Translations under genes and position numbers: made by a program
The notes under the pieces: model-generated
The model's database searches: none
What the model saw: the letters and a program-made list of their open reading frames with translations, nothing else
What the model was told of the DNA's origin: nothing
Assembly (NCBI GenBank): GCA_012728095.1
Contig: JAAYFU010000023.1
Location: forward strand, 1-37,490
Reading direction: 5' to 3'
DNA: 37,490 nt
Source of the DNA: Clostridiaceae bacterium
GTDB taxonomy: Bacteria > Bacillota > Clostridia > DSM-8532
Part shown: piece after piece, positions 16,434 through 23,926 of the stretch
Layout of the letters: each line of letters begins with the position of its first letter
Numbering within the stretch: position 1 is the stretch's first letter

Positions 16434-17108
16434 TTGAGTATGAGAAACAATTCGAAATATATTCTTGGGGCCATACTTGTTATAATCGGCATATTGACAA
16501 TATCCGGCAACATAGAGAGACTTACGGCATGGCTGGTGAATTTAACCTGGCCCATGATGTTCGTTGCGATAGGATTTTTCTTCTTCCTTGGCTACCTTTC
16601 AAGAAGACCTTCAGGAGCAGGTTATCTGGTTCCGGCCGGTATCTTCTTTACTCTCGGAGTAACATTCCTTCTGGGAGAAATGCTCAATTCTTACCATTTG
16701 GTATGGCCGTTGTTCATAGCATCTCCGGCAGTAGGGCTTTTATTGCTCTATTTGTTCGGCAACAGAAGTCCCGGGTTGCTTGTGCCGATAGGTATTTTGT
16801 TTACCATTGCGGGAACATGCTTCTTATCCGAACTGTTTAATCTCTGGGGAGTATTATGGCCAGGTTTCATCATTGCTCCGGCTGTGGGATTGTTTCTCCT
16901 TTATATTGCCGGAAACAGGGATCCCGGTCTTCTTATTCCCGTATTTATTCTTACGGGAATAGCGGTGATATTTTTCTCGATAGGTACCATGAGACTTATT
17001 GGCAGATACTTCAAATACATTGCAGGCGGAGCTTTGATAATTGCCGGTATCAGCACTATATTGAAAAGACCCTCATCACGGAGATATGACGACCAAAACC
17101 GTTTTTAA
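16434..17108 (+). CDS. LiaF/DUF5668-like polytopic membrane protein with internal repeats
   Basis: A 224-residue, very hydrophobic protein with about eight membrane-spanning stretches. A TTG start at 16434, 5 bases after GGAGG, is preferred; the ATG at 16440 is possible. Residues about 62-110 and 113-161 are an internal duplication with a period near 50 (LVPAGIFFTLG, then WPLFIASPAVGLLLLY; LVPIGILFTIAG, then WPGFIIAPAVGLFLLY), and a third partial copy begins at about 164. The repeated pairs resemble the LiaI/LiaF transmembrane region and DUF5668. Such proteins often act in envelope-stress sensing, but no LiaRS-type partner is adjacent. A terminator follows. Confidence 0.7.
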   Translation: MSMRNNSKYILGAILVIIGILTISGNIERLTAWLVNLTWPMMFVAIGFFFFLGYLSRRPSGAGYLVPAGIFFTLGVTFLLGEMLNSYHLVWPLFIASPAVGLLLLYLFGNRSPGLLVPIGILFTIAGTCFLSELFNLWGVLWPGFIIAPAVGLFLLYIAGNRDPGLLIPVFILTGIAVIFFSIGTMRLIGRYFKYIAGGALIIAGISTILKRPSSRRYDDQNRF

Positions 17109-17114
17109 GATAAA

Positions 17115-17155
17115 GGGGGCGGTAATCTGTTTAACAACAGAACCGCCCTGCTTTG
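17115..17155 (+). terminator. Rho-independent terminator after the 16434 gene
   Basis: GGGCGGT (17117-17123) pairs with ACCGCCC (17142-17148); further pairing of CTGTT with AACAG closes the loop, followed by TGCTTT. The U-run is short but the stem is strong. Confidence 0.65.
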
Positions 17156-17301
17156 AGTGTTTCTTTGCGCCCTCCCAACAAACCTGATTCGACGTATGCT
17201 GTGTTTTTTCCTCGGGGCGCATTCTTCTAACACCTCATTTGTTCATTAATATTTTGTATCATCATTTTCATATTATACATTGAATTTGATGACAAAATAT
17301 G

Positions 17302-17442
17302 TTAATTATAAGGCGCCTCGTTACCCGGTACTTTTGGATTCTTACTGTTTGGTACCTGATCCAGCCGCTTTTTATTTTCGCCGCTCTTTGCTTGTTTTTC
17401 GCTTGAGTTATAAGTTGGGTTGTTGCGTGGGTTTTTGGCCAT
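17302..17442 (-). CDS. Small hydrophilic protein, 46 residues, unknown
   Basis: On the minus strand an ATG at 17440-17442 is preceded by an excellent AAAGGAG site 7 bases away and opens a 46-residue frame to a TAA at 17302. It begins MAKNPRNNPTYNS and ends PKVPGNEAPYN; it is rich in Asn, Lys, Pro, Ser and Glu, with no Cys, Trp, Phe, Met (after the start) or hydrophobic segment. This composition resembles small acid-soluble or other minor spore proteins of Firmicutes, but I recognise no specific family. A 60-residue frame (17268-17450) overlaps it in another phase but lacks a usable start. It stands alone between two convergent/tandem units, as small spore genes often do. Sporulation-specific expression is an inference. 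Confidence 0.6.
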   Translation of the reverse strand: MAKNPRNNPTYNSSEKQAKSGENKKRLDQVPNSKNPKVPGNEAPYN

Positions 17443-17602
17443 TGGCTCACTCCTTTCGTGTTTTGCCCATTATTATTGCTTTAAGGAGTGAAAAATATAC
17501 TAATAAACATGTGTCATTTTGAGGGCATAAAACGGCCGAAGAATCTTTATGTCAACTCAGAATACCCCTCGCATTAGCTAAGGGTGTCTAAAGTCAAATT
17601 AT

Positions 17603-18805
17603 CTAAATGCTCAATACTTTGCCCATAAACAAAACTGTGCCGGTTGTATCATCGGTTATCAAGAAAATAAACGGCCTGTCAGCTATAAAAGTTATCAGCT
17701 CAACATGAGCTGAGGTTGCCATGACTACTACCGTGGCGGCAGCGGCTTCACTGCCCTCCTCGTTAACTTCTATAACTGCTTTATGAAGTACATCATTTAT
17801 ATATACTCCATCTCTTATCCCATTGAAATCTGCATTTGCGGCAAAGGCTTTTTCCATGCCGAGAGCTTTTAAACCACTGCCGAGACTTTTTATTCCGTAT
17901 TCAAGCTTAAATTTCGGCAGTTTCAGTTGAACTCCTCTGGTCTTTTTCAATGAGCTTTTAATAATATTCCATTGTTCCGGAGTCATATTTTCAATAAACT
18001 CATTAATATCAACACCTTCATCCGGAAGAATAACATGCATTGAAGTTTTATTTTTCCCGTAAGGAAGCCGGATGGCTTTATAACCATTTCTTTTGGCGTA
18101 TTCATATTCGCCTGTGCGGGACATCATATCCACGGTGATCGTATTGCCGTCATAGGCATAAAAATTAGCTTTGGAGGTCATTTCAGGCTTAAACGGCTCT
18201 GTCCATTCACCTTTAAAATAAATGGCATTAATAATATACATAATTATAGATGAGTCAATTGGGCCCGTGAGCATTTTTTCGATTTTGCCTTTAGTTTCTT
18301 TTTCGATCCATTTATTTATTGTATCGACGGATTTTGGGTCCGAAAAATCAAGGGAGCTTACCTCAGCATTAAAATTCTTCTCATTCCTTGTTATAAACTC
18401 TTTATTTATAAGTTCGCCTTCTCTTATCCAAATGGAGTTAGCAATATTTAAGCTAATATCCTTGTCTAGGTTTTTCAGGTGAGAAATCAAATTCTTGTAG
18501 CTCTGGTTCACTAAAGCTTTGTCAATGCCTGTAAACCCGAGAACTTTTTCCATACCCTCTTTTGTATCACCATCAGCTCCGTTGTATGTCATGGTTAAAG
18601 CAACGGAGATACTTAACGGAGAGATAAAAACATTTTTATCAGCATCCTCACTGTTGAGGGTTTTGAACATGTCAAACGCGAATTTGCTACTGCCGTCTAC
18701 CACATATTCGCTTACACTGGATACATCATAAGCATTTCCGGAGCTGCAGGCTACAGAAGTTATTAATACCGAAATAATAGCTAAAAGCACCAATAATTTC
18801 TTCAT
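17603..18805 (-). CDS. Serpin-family protease inhibitor, lipoprotein
   Basis: A 400-residue secreted protein. The N-terminus is a lipoprotein signal ending SVAC (Cys20), so the mature serpin (about 30-400) should be tethered outside the cytoplasmic membrane. Serpin landmarks: NVFISPLSISVAL, NSIWIREG, IINAIYFKGEW, LPKFKLEYG and the closing ADRPFIFLITDDTTGTVLFMGKV. The reactive-centre hinge EEGSEAAAAT (Glu349 to Thr358) has Gly at P15, Ser at P14 and small residues P12-P9, the consensus for an inhibitory serpin. Counting from P15 puts P1-P1' near Ser365-Ala366, which suggests an elastase- or subtilisin-like target rather than trypsin; this is approximate. The ATG is preceded by CAGGTGA. No protease gene is adjacent. 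Confidence 0.93.
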   Translation of the reverse strand: MKKLLVLLAIISVLITSVACSSGNAYDVSSVSEYVVDGSSKFAFDMFKTLNSEDADKNVFISPLSISVALTMTYNGADGDTKEGMEKVLGFTGIDKALVNQSYKNLISHLKNLDKDISLNIANSIWIREGELINKEFITRNEKNFNAEVSSLDFSDPKSVDTINKWIEKETKGKIEKMLTGPIDSSIIMYIINAIYFKGEWTEPFKPEMTSKANFYAYDGNTITVDMMSRTGEYEYAKRNGYKAIRLPYGKNKTSMHVILPDEGVDINEFIENMTPEQWNIIKSSLKKTRGVQLKLPKFKLEYGIKSLGSGLKALGMEKAFAANADFNGIRDGVYINDVLHKAVIEVNEEGSEAAAATVVVMATSAHVELITFIADRPFIFLITDDTTGTVLFMGKVLSI

Positions 18806-18940
18806 GTTTTATCACCTGAGTTTCCTTGTCATTAAATAACTTTTAATAATTAGACGAACCAACGTAAAAATAGTTCATTTTAAGGCTTGGATCCTATTCC
18901 GTCCGTCTCGTACCCTTTAGCAAATCAACAGCTTACAGAC

Positions 18941-19130
18941 GTCATCCTGACCGAAGCGGAGCGCCTCTACTGTCATCCTGAGCGAAGCGGAGCGGAGTCG
19001 AAGGATCTGCCTCACAGTCATTCTGAACGTAGCGAAGCGGAATGAAGAATCTTTTTTGTTAACACAAAGATTCTTCGCTAACGCTCAGAATGACATGTGG
19101 TGCGCCATCCTGAACGCAGTGAAGGATCTT
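18941..19130. repeat. Cluster of five dispersed repeats (GTCATCCTGAGCG...GAAGGATCT type)
   Basis: Five copies of a 26-40 base unit beginning GTCATCCTGA or GTCATTCTGA and normally ending GAAGGATCT: 18941-18966 (lacking the usual GGATCT end), 18972-19008, 19017-19052, an inverted copy at 19066-19095, and 19104-19130. The third and the inverted fourth copies face each other across about 14 bases and could form a long hairpin between the serpin and aroF-pheA genes. Related short palindromic repeats are scattered through many bacterial genomes; their function is unknown. Confidence 0.85.
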
Positions 19131-19141
19131 TATGAAACATA

Positions 19142-20710
19142 TCATGCCCGTTTCTTCCTTCTGAACACCACAAATTCCGTATAGTTTTCTTCCTCATCCT
19201 GTATGGAATCCTTAATGATCTCAAGCCGATTCAGCCGTGCTGCTGTTTCACTTGCTATAGCGGCAGAGCATTTGTCGTTTAGGGCGGCAACGACCGCTGC
19301 GGCGGCGGAAGTCGTAGAATAAGGTATCAGCCTACACTCGGGCATGGTAGAAAGAAATTTTTTGCATTGTTCAAAAGCTTTTTCGTGGGAATATATTTTA
19401 CGAATACTGGATAGCTCTGTTCCGGCAGGCGCTACAAGCATCTGTTTTATAGGCAGCTTAATCCTGTTGATTATCTCAATGTTCTCATCTTCCAACAATT
19501 CCTGTACTCTTTCAACCTTGCCTGCTAAAGTGTTCTCAACAGGAACCACACCAATTTCTATCCTGTTGTTTAAAACAGCGTCAAAAACATCCTCAAAATG
19601 TTCAAGGCCGGTTAATGCATGCGTAGGATATAACTTTTCCGCGGCCTCATTGGCAAAGGAGCCTGGAGTTCCCGCATAGGCAACGGTATGGGGGATAGAG
19701 ATATGCCTTCCTTCCAGGCGGGCATATTCTCGTAACTTGGGCATGATGTATGAGAATTCTGACGGAGTAATGGACTGAGGTCCATCAGAAAGAGCCTTTG
19801 CAGGATTATTATGGACCTCAATAATTACACCGTCGGCACCTACGGAAATTGCCGCCTTTGACAGGGGCTCCACCATCCATGACAGTCCGCATCCATGACT
19901 GGGATCAACCAGGACAGGCAAATGGCTTATTCGCTTAAGAGCGGGAACCGCGCTTAAGTCGAGAGTATTTCGGGTATAGTTTTCATGGGTACGGATGCCT
20001 CTCTCGCATAAAATAACATTTTGGTTTCCTTCATTCATGATATACTCGCAGGCCATTAAAAGCTCTTCGATTGTATTTGCGAATCCTCGTTTTAACAGTA
20101 TCGGCTTTTTAATTCTTCCAAGTTCTTTTAAGAGCTCAAAATTCTGCATATTACGGGCGCCTACCTGGATCAGATCAACATATTGTTCGAATATCTCCAA
20201 GTAATACGGATTCGTGATTTCCGAGACGATAGGCAATCCAACTGCATCGCCGGCTCTTTTCAAAAGCATGAGCCCTTCGGTTCTTAACCCCTGGAACGCA
20301 TAAGGCGATGTGCGGGGCTTGAAAGCGCCGCCCCGAAGCATGCTGGCTCCTGCATTCTTTACCTGTTGAGCAATCTGCATAATCTGTTCTTCAGATTCTA
20401 CCGAACAAGGGCCTGCAATGACTACGATATCCTTGCCTCCTACCAGTACATTTCCAACCTTAATAACAGTGTTTTCAGGATGGAATTTACGGTTTGCTTT
20501 TTTATACGGCTCCTGAACCTTTAAGACTTTCTCGACGGCTTCATGCATGCTGACCTCGTCTATTGACAGGTGGGAAGTATCACCCACAAGACCAAGGACC
20601 GTCTTTTCAGTGCCATAAATGGGGGCTATGCTTAATCCCTTATCAATCAACCAGCTTTTCAAGGATTCTACTTTCTCATTATCAACACCTGTTTTTAATA
20701 CAATTATCAT
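19142..20710 (-). CDS. Bifunctional DAHP synthase / prephenate dehydratase
   Basis: A 522-residue fusion. Residues 1 to about 67 are a ferredoxin-like regulatory domain as in Thermotoga-type DAHP synthase; about 85-335 is the type I-beta DAHP synthase barrel (AGPCSVES, GASMLRGGAFKPRTSPY, GARNMQNF, LVDPSHGCG), the first step of aromatic synthesis. From about 340 to the end is a prephenate dehydratase catalytic domain (VAYAGTPGSFANEAA, PVENTLAG, ending NYTEFVVF), which makes phenylpyruvate. The dehydratase motif usually reads TRF; here it is TEF, so the Arg is replaced. The ACT domain that normally senses Phe is absent: the protein stops after the motif. AGGAGG precedes the ATG. Expression is controlled by the T-box at 20750-21041. 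Confidence 0.93.
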   Translation of the reverse strand: MIIVLKTGVDNEKVESLKSWLIDKGLSIAPIYGTEKTVLGLVGDTSHLSIDEVSMHEAVEKVLKVQEPYKKANRKFHPENTVIKVGNVLVGGKDIVVIAGPCSVESEEQIMQIAQQVKNAGASMLRGGAFKPRTSPYAFQGLRTEGLMLLKRAGDAVGLPIVSEITNPYYLEIFEQYVDLIQVGARNMQNFELLKELGRIKKPILLKRGFANTIEELLMACEYIMNEGNQNVILCERGIRTHENYTRNTLDLSAVPALKRISHLPVLVDPSHGCGLSWMVEPLSKAAISVGADGVIIEVHNNPAKALSDGPQSITPSEFSYIMPKLREYARLEGRHISIPHTVAYAGTPGSFANEAAEKLYPTHALTGLEHFEDVFDAVLNNRIEIGVVPVENTLAGKVERVQELLEDENIEIINRIKLPIKQMLVAPAGTELSSIRKIYSHEKAFEQCKKFLSTMPECRLIPYSTTSAAAAVVAALNDKCSAAIASETAARLNRLEIIKDSIQDEEENYTEFVVFRRKKRA

Positions 20711-20749
20711 AATTATGTCCTCCTGTTCAGTATCTTAATTTATAGAATT

Positions 20750-20783
20750 AAAAAAGCCTTCATCCCTGTAAGGGACGAAGGCT
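20750..20783 (-). terminator. T-box terminator hairpin
   Basis: On the minus strand AGCCTTCGTCCC pairs with GGGATGAAGGCT with a TTACA loop, followed by six T. It is the regulated terminator of the T-box leader. Confidence 0.9.
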
Positions 20784-21041
20784 ATGCTCCGCGGTACCAC
20801 CCAAATTCATCAATAAAAATTGATGCACTCACCAGATACGGGATACTTAATATCCGATATCCTGCCTTTTTAACGTCAGGCCCACGCACTCGCCTACTAG
20901 CTTTCGCATTTAGCTCGTGTACTCAAGGGAGAACTTCGGAATGTCTTAATTCATGAAACCACTCTCAGTCTATGATGGTTTCTCCCTGTAAGCTAAGACA
21001 ATCTTACTTTTCCCCGTCATCGTATTTAACATGATGATTTT
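20750..21041 (-). promoter_or_regulatory. T-box leader, predicted tRNA-Phe sensing
   Basis: The minus-strand leader has the T-box GGGTGGTACCGCG (complement of about 20790-20802), followed by a terminator hairpin and T-run (20750-20783) whose 5' side would compete with the antiterminator. Upstream is a Stem I-like structure: GGGGAAAAGTAAG at its 5' base (about 21003-21015), GTCTTAG pairing with TTAAGAC higher up, and CCGAAGTTCTCCC returning on the 3' side. The codon opposite the AGTA motif reads TTC (20931-20933), which predicts tRNA-Phe. T-boxes let uncharged tRNA switch transcription on, so phenylalanine starvation should raise expression of the fused enzyme. The family assignment is firm; the specifier is a manual structural reading. 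Confidence 0.9.
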
Positions 21042-21047
21042 TAAAAT

Positions 21048-21076
21048 ATAATATGATGTAACCTTAAAATTGTCAA
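21048..21076 (-). promoter_or_regulatory. Sigma-A promoter for the T-box/aroF-pheA transcript
   Basis: On the minus strand TTGACA (complement of 21071-21076), a 17-base spacer and TATTAT (complement of 21048-21053). It is close to the consensus and places the transcript start near 21041, at the 5' edge of the leader. Confidence 0.85.
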
Positions 21077-21130
21077 CCGTCATTTCGAACAATTTTGCAA
21101 CCATCAACACCATCGTAAATATAGAGTATT

Positions 21131-21238
21131 GCCATTCTGAGCACTAGCGAAGGATCTTGCTCCCCTGTCATCCTGTGCCAGCGAAGGATCTTAATCCCCC
21201 GTCATCCTGAGCGGAGCGTAGCGGAGTCGAAGGATCTT
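21131..21238 (+). repeat. Second cluster of the dispersed repeat, three copies
   Basis: Copies at 21131-21158 (GCCATTCTGAGCACTAGCG...), 21167-21192 (GTCATCCTGTGCCAGCG...) and 21201-21238 (GTCATCCTGAGCGGAGCG...), each ending GAAGGATCTT and all in the same orientation. The same unit occurs five times at 18941-19130, so the clusters bracket the aroF-pheA locus. Confidence 0.85.
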
Positions 21239-21555
21239 ATCTTGACATTAATAATTATTCCAAAATTATTCTATTAAATGGTATAATAACAAAAAAACAA
21301 TAATTGGGTACATATATGAAAAATATGATAAAGAAAAACACCAAAGAACTGGTGATTGTTGAAATGAATGATTTATAAATCAGGGAGTGTGCGTACTAGA
21401 AAAGATGAAGTTGAAAATTAAAATGAATATCCTTCTAATATGCCTATCATAAATAGTTTTGAAAGCCTTGAGTTTAACAGCAGAGTTGCTTTTTTTGTCG
21501 GCAAAAGAGGTTATGGCCTTTGGACTTTGAATATTTGTTTAATGGAGAAATAATC
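21239..21555 (+). other. Gap with no supported gene
   Basis: Only tiny frames are present (a 20-codon ATG frame at 21316 with no good ribosome site, and short broken frames at 21403-21540 that read FESLEFNSRVAFFVGKRG and then stop). These may be gene debris. A TATAAT at 21282-21287 is a possible -10 without a matching -35. Confidence 0.3.
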
Positions 21556-22194
21556 ATGGAGTATGTTTTTGTTTTAAGCAAGTATAATGAGGGATTATTT
21601 AAAACCCAGGTAAGCAAGGCTTTAGAAAAAAGAACGGAATTAGTCTCAAGACAACGATATCCTAAGCTCTGGAGGTTTACCGATAAAATGAACTCGAGGG
21701 GAAAAGTACCTGAAGAAGTACTTAAAAAACGACATGTCAGGTACAGGATATATGGCATAATCCTAATGATTGTGGGCCTTTTTGTATTGATTCCATCACT
21801 TGTGGAACCCAAAGAATTGCTGGTACCGCTGCTGGTGGGAGCATTATCAGTATGTATGGGAATAATATATTTCCGGCAAGGAAGAAAATCGAAAAAGAAA
21901 AAGCTTACATCATTTGATAAAGCTGCTGTAAAGCTTTTCACCGAATATAAGAAAATTCCAGAGCGTCAGATTAAAGTTATTTTTACAGATGATGAGGTTA
22001 AATTAGAGGATAAGATTAATTTTGCCTATAGCGATATTGAGAATATTTTTATAACGGAAGATTTAATTATCTTAATATGGAATAAAAAATTTACTGTACT
22101 GCAGAAGAAGGATTTATCTTCAGGTAATATTGAAGAGTTTATAAGTTTTATTACAAACAAGTCTGACAATTTATTCGAGGTACTTTTTGCATAA
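21556..22194 (+). CDS. YcxB-like membrane protein
   Basis: A 212-residue protein starting MEYVFVLSKYNEG at 21556, chosen because GGAG lies 8 bases upstream; the longer in-frame start at 21520 has none. A soluble N-terminal part (1-75) precedes two adjacent hydrophobic segments (about 82-98 and 102-118), then a basic turn (RQGRKSKKKK) and a C-terminal domain of alternating strands (VIFTDDEVKLEDKINFAYSDIENIFITEDLIILIW), the layout of the YcxB family. Function unknown. It is isolated, with a terminator-like palindrome just downstream. Composition is lysine- and isoleucine-rich and its surroundings include decayed DNA, so it may be an accessory gene. Confidence 0.55.
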   Translation: MEYVFVLSKYNEGLFKTQVSKALEKRTELVSRQRYPKLWRFTDKMNSRGKVPEEVLKKRHVRYRIYGIILMIVGLFVLIPSLVEPKELLVPLLVGALSVCMGIIYFRQGRKSKKKKLTSFDKAAVKLFTEYKKIPERQIKVIFTDDEVKLEDKINFAYSDIENIFITEDLIILIWNKKFTVLQKKDLSSGNIEEFISFITNKSDNLFEVLFA

Positions 22195-22238
22195 TCTTAG
22201 TTTGGAAGCATGGTAATAGAATCAAAAAGACAAAGAAA

Positions 22239-22260
22239 AAACGGTTTAAATAAACCGTTT
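22239..22260. terminator. Palindromic terminator-like hairpin
   Basis: AAACGGTTTA (22239-22248) and TAAACCGTTT (22251-22260) form a 10-bp perfect stem around AA. With A-runs upstream it could serve either strand; no long T-run follows on the plus strand. Confidence 0.5.
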
Positions 22261-22487
22261 AAGATGAATAACCACTATTACTAAGACCTGACAGCAACAA
22301 GCGTCGCCATCTCTACTATTATTAGAGCATAATTGTTAGAAGTGTAAACATTATTATTGTAATATTTGGCTGGGTTTTTGAATATTGTCTTTCGATAGTA
22401 GTCATGATTAATGATTTTGTTTTTTCAATAGAATATAATAGTAATGTAGACATGTTTTATATAGCTGAAAGAAGGATTAATAGTTTT

Positions 22488-23168
22488 ATGGATAAAAAGA
22501 ATTACAGGATTAAAATTCTAAAAAACGGCCCATATCTTGTAACTGGCAATATACCTTTATCAGAAAAAATTATCCGTTATGTTGATAAAAAATATAAGTA
22601 CATAGATGGACGTAAGTTTCCCCAGTCTGAGAAATATTTACTTTGCCGCTGTGGCATGACAAAGAATACACCATTCTGTGACGGAACCCATGTGAAGATA
22701 GGATTTGATGGCACTGAGACCGCTCCCAACAACACATATGAAAGCAGAAGTGAATTGCTGGAAGGACCAGGCATTGATCTTTTGGATGATAAAAGATGCG
22801 CTTTAGCATGGTTTTGTCATAGGGAAAAAGGTGATGTGTGGGAGTTGGTAATGAATTCTGATAATGAAGAAAACATTCAGGAAGCAATACGTGGTGCTTG
22901 TGAATGCCCTTCCGGCAGGCTTGTTGCCAGGGATAAACAAGGAAATGAGATCGAGCCGGAGTATGAACCATCAATTGATATCATTCAGGACTATCAAATG
23001 AAAGTAAGCGGTGGTATTTTCGTTAAAGGGAGAATACCGATTGAATCATCGGATGGGTCTACATATGAGATAAGAAACAGGGTAGTTTTATGCCGCTGCG
23101 GCAAATCCCACAACAAACCATTTTGTGATGGCACACATGTTAAAGTAGGATATATTGATAAAAAATAA
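22488..23168 (+). CDS. Iron-sulphur protein with two CDGSH domains around a Fer4_19-like domain
   Basis: A 226-residue protein from the ATG at 22488; an ATG at 22404 would add 28 residues that look unlike the family. GAAGG lies 12 bases upstream. The first CDGSH motif is CRCGMTKNTPFCDGTH and the second, at the C-terminus, is CRCGKSHNKPFCDGTH; both have the three Cys and one His that bind a [2Fe-2S] cluster. Between them, CALAWFC and CECPSGRLV form a divergent single-cluster ferredoxin-like (Fer4_19/DUF1271) domain. Family members are probably redox or cluster-transfer proteins in the cytoplasm; the partner is unknown. It stands alone, so its role cannot be taken from neighbours. Confidence 0.88.
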   Translation: MDKKNYRIKILKNGPYLVTGNIPLSEKIIRYVDKKYKYIDGRKFPQSEKYLLCRCGMTKNTPFCDGTHVKIGFDGTETAPNNTYESRSELLEGPGIDLLDDKRCALAWFCHREKGDVWELVMNSDNEENIQEAIRGACECPSGRLVARDKQGNEIEPEYEPSIDIIQDYQMKVSGGIFVKGRIPIESSDGSTYEIRNRVVLCRCGKSHNKPFCDGTHVKVGYIDKK

Positions 23169-23432
23169 TTCGTCAGCGTAAGCCTAAGAGACATTTTATT
23201 GTAAACAAAGAGTTTTATACTGATACGTTTTTATTAAGCGGTCGATATCCTTGGCGCCGTTTGAATACGTGGCACTGGGCCATCAACTGACAAAGCGGTT
23301 ACGTTTCAGGGCATATGTCGGAAAAGTCTTTGATAATGGTCGTCTATAATCAAGTATAAAAAAATGTATCGCAAAATACCCTCACGTTATATGCAATAAT
23401 AATCATCTAGTGATATTCAAGGGGTGTTTAGT
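23169..23432 (+). other. Gap without a supported gene
   Basis: About 260 bases with only short broken frames, such as QLTKRLRFRAYVGKVFDNGRL near 23287-23350, which is preceded by a stop and has no start. It may be gene debris. The only functional element seen is the AAGGGG ribosome site of the next gene. Confidence 0.3.
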
Positions 23433-23858
23433 ATGGGTTTATTTGAGTTCTTTGGTGAATATCTGAACCCCGGAAATGTCGGAAATATAGAGAAGATTGA
23501 CCCAAATCAGTTAAGGAAAGGTAAAGGAATGTTGATATTTAAATCAATAATATCAGTTGCGATACTTATTGGAGTTTACATATTGATCTTTGGATTGAAA
23601 TTCCAATATAAAGGTTTTCTAATTTACGTTGGCATTGTATTTGTATATTGTCTAATTAGCTATTGGATTGTTCCAAGACCTGACTATTCAAATATCGGAT
23701 GGCTGGGTGGATTAATGGACCATCCATTCAGGTATTCCGATGATTTGAATAGAATGTTGATATTTTTACTGGTAATTCTATATCCTGGAAGGTTAATATC
23801 TACGACTATATATAGTTGGTTTTTGCTGTTGAGGGAAAAAAACTCTAAGATTAAATGA
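23433..23858 (+). CDS. Hypothetical membrane protein
   Basis: A 141-residue protein starting MGLFEFFGEYLNPGN at 23433, 8 bases after AAGGGG; a GTG at 23424 overlaps that site and is less likely. Three hydrophobic segments lie at about 34-52, 60-78 and 105-128, separated by a polar loop containing VPRPDYSNIGWLGGLMDHPF. I do not recognise the family. A T-rich hairpin follows directly and the next gene is convergent, so it is a single-gene unit. Confidence 0.5.
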   Translation: MGLFEFFGEYLNPGNVGNIEKIDPNQLRKGKGMLIFKSIISVAILIGVYILIFGLKFQYKGFLIYVGIVFVYCLISYWIVPRPDYSNIGWLGGLMDHPFRYSDDLNRMLIFLLVILYPGRLISTTIYSWFLLLREKNSKIK

Positions 23859-23866
23859 CCTTTTTA

Positions 23867-23894
23867 TACATTTTCCGATAATGTAATTTTTTTA
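23867..23894 (+). terminator. Terminator between convergent genes
   Basis: TACATT (23867-23872) pairs with AATGTA (23880-23885), followed by ATTTTTTT. The stem is short but the T-run is clear. Confidence 0.5.
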
Positions 23895-23926
23895 AATCCT
23901 TTGATTCACTGTATTCAGGAATCAGA

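Noticed and set aside
17268-17450. 60-codon minus-strand frame overlapping the 46-residue gene
   Set aside because: It starts at a TTG with no proper ribosome site, and the AAAGGAG plus ATG belongs to the other phase, which has a more protein-like composition.
18941-19130. CRISPR-like array
   Set aside because: The units vary in length, appear in both orientations and have irregular or no spacers, and no cas genes are nearby.
21474-21941. 155-codon minus-strand frame opposite the YcxB-like gene
   Set aside because: It is antisense to a better supported gene with a ribosome site, and its sequence mirrors low-complexity Lys/Phe codons.
23287-23350. Short frame QLTKRLRFRAYVGK as a gene
   Set aside because: Preceded by a stop, no start codon or ribosome site, and only about 20 codons long.
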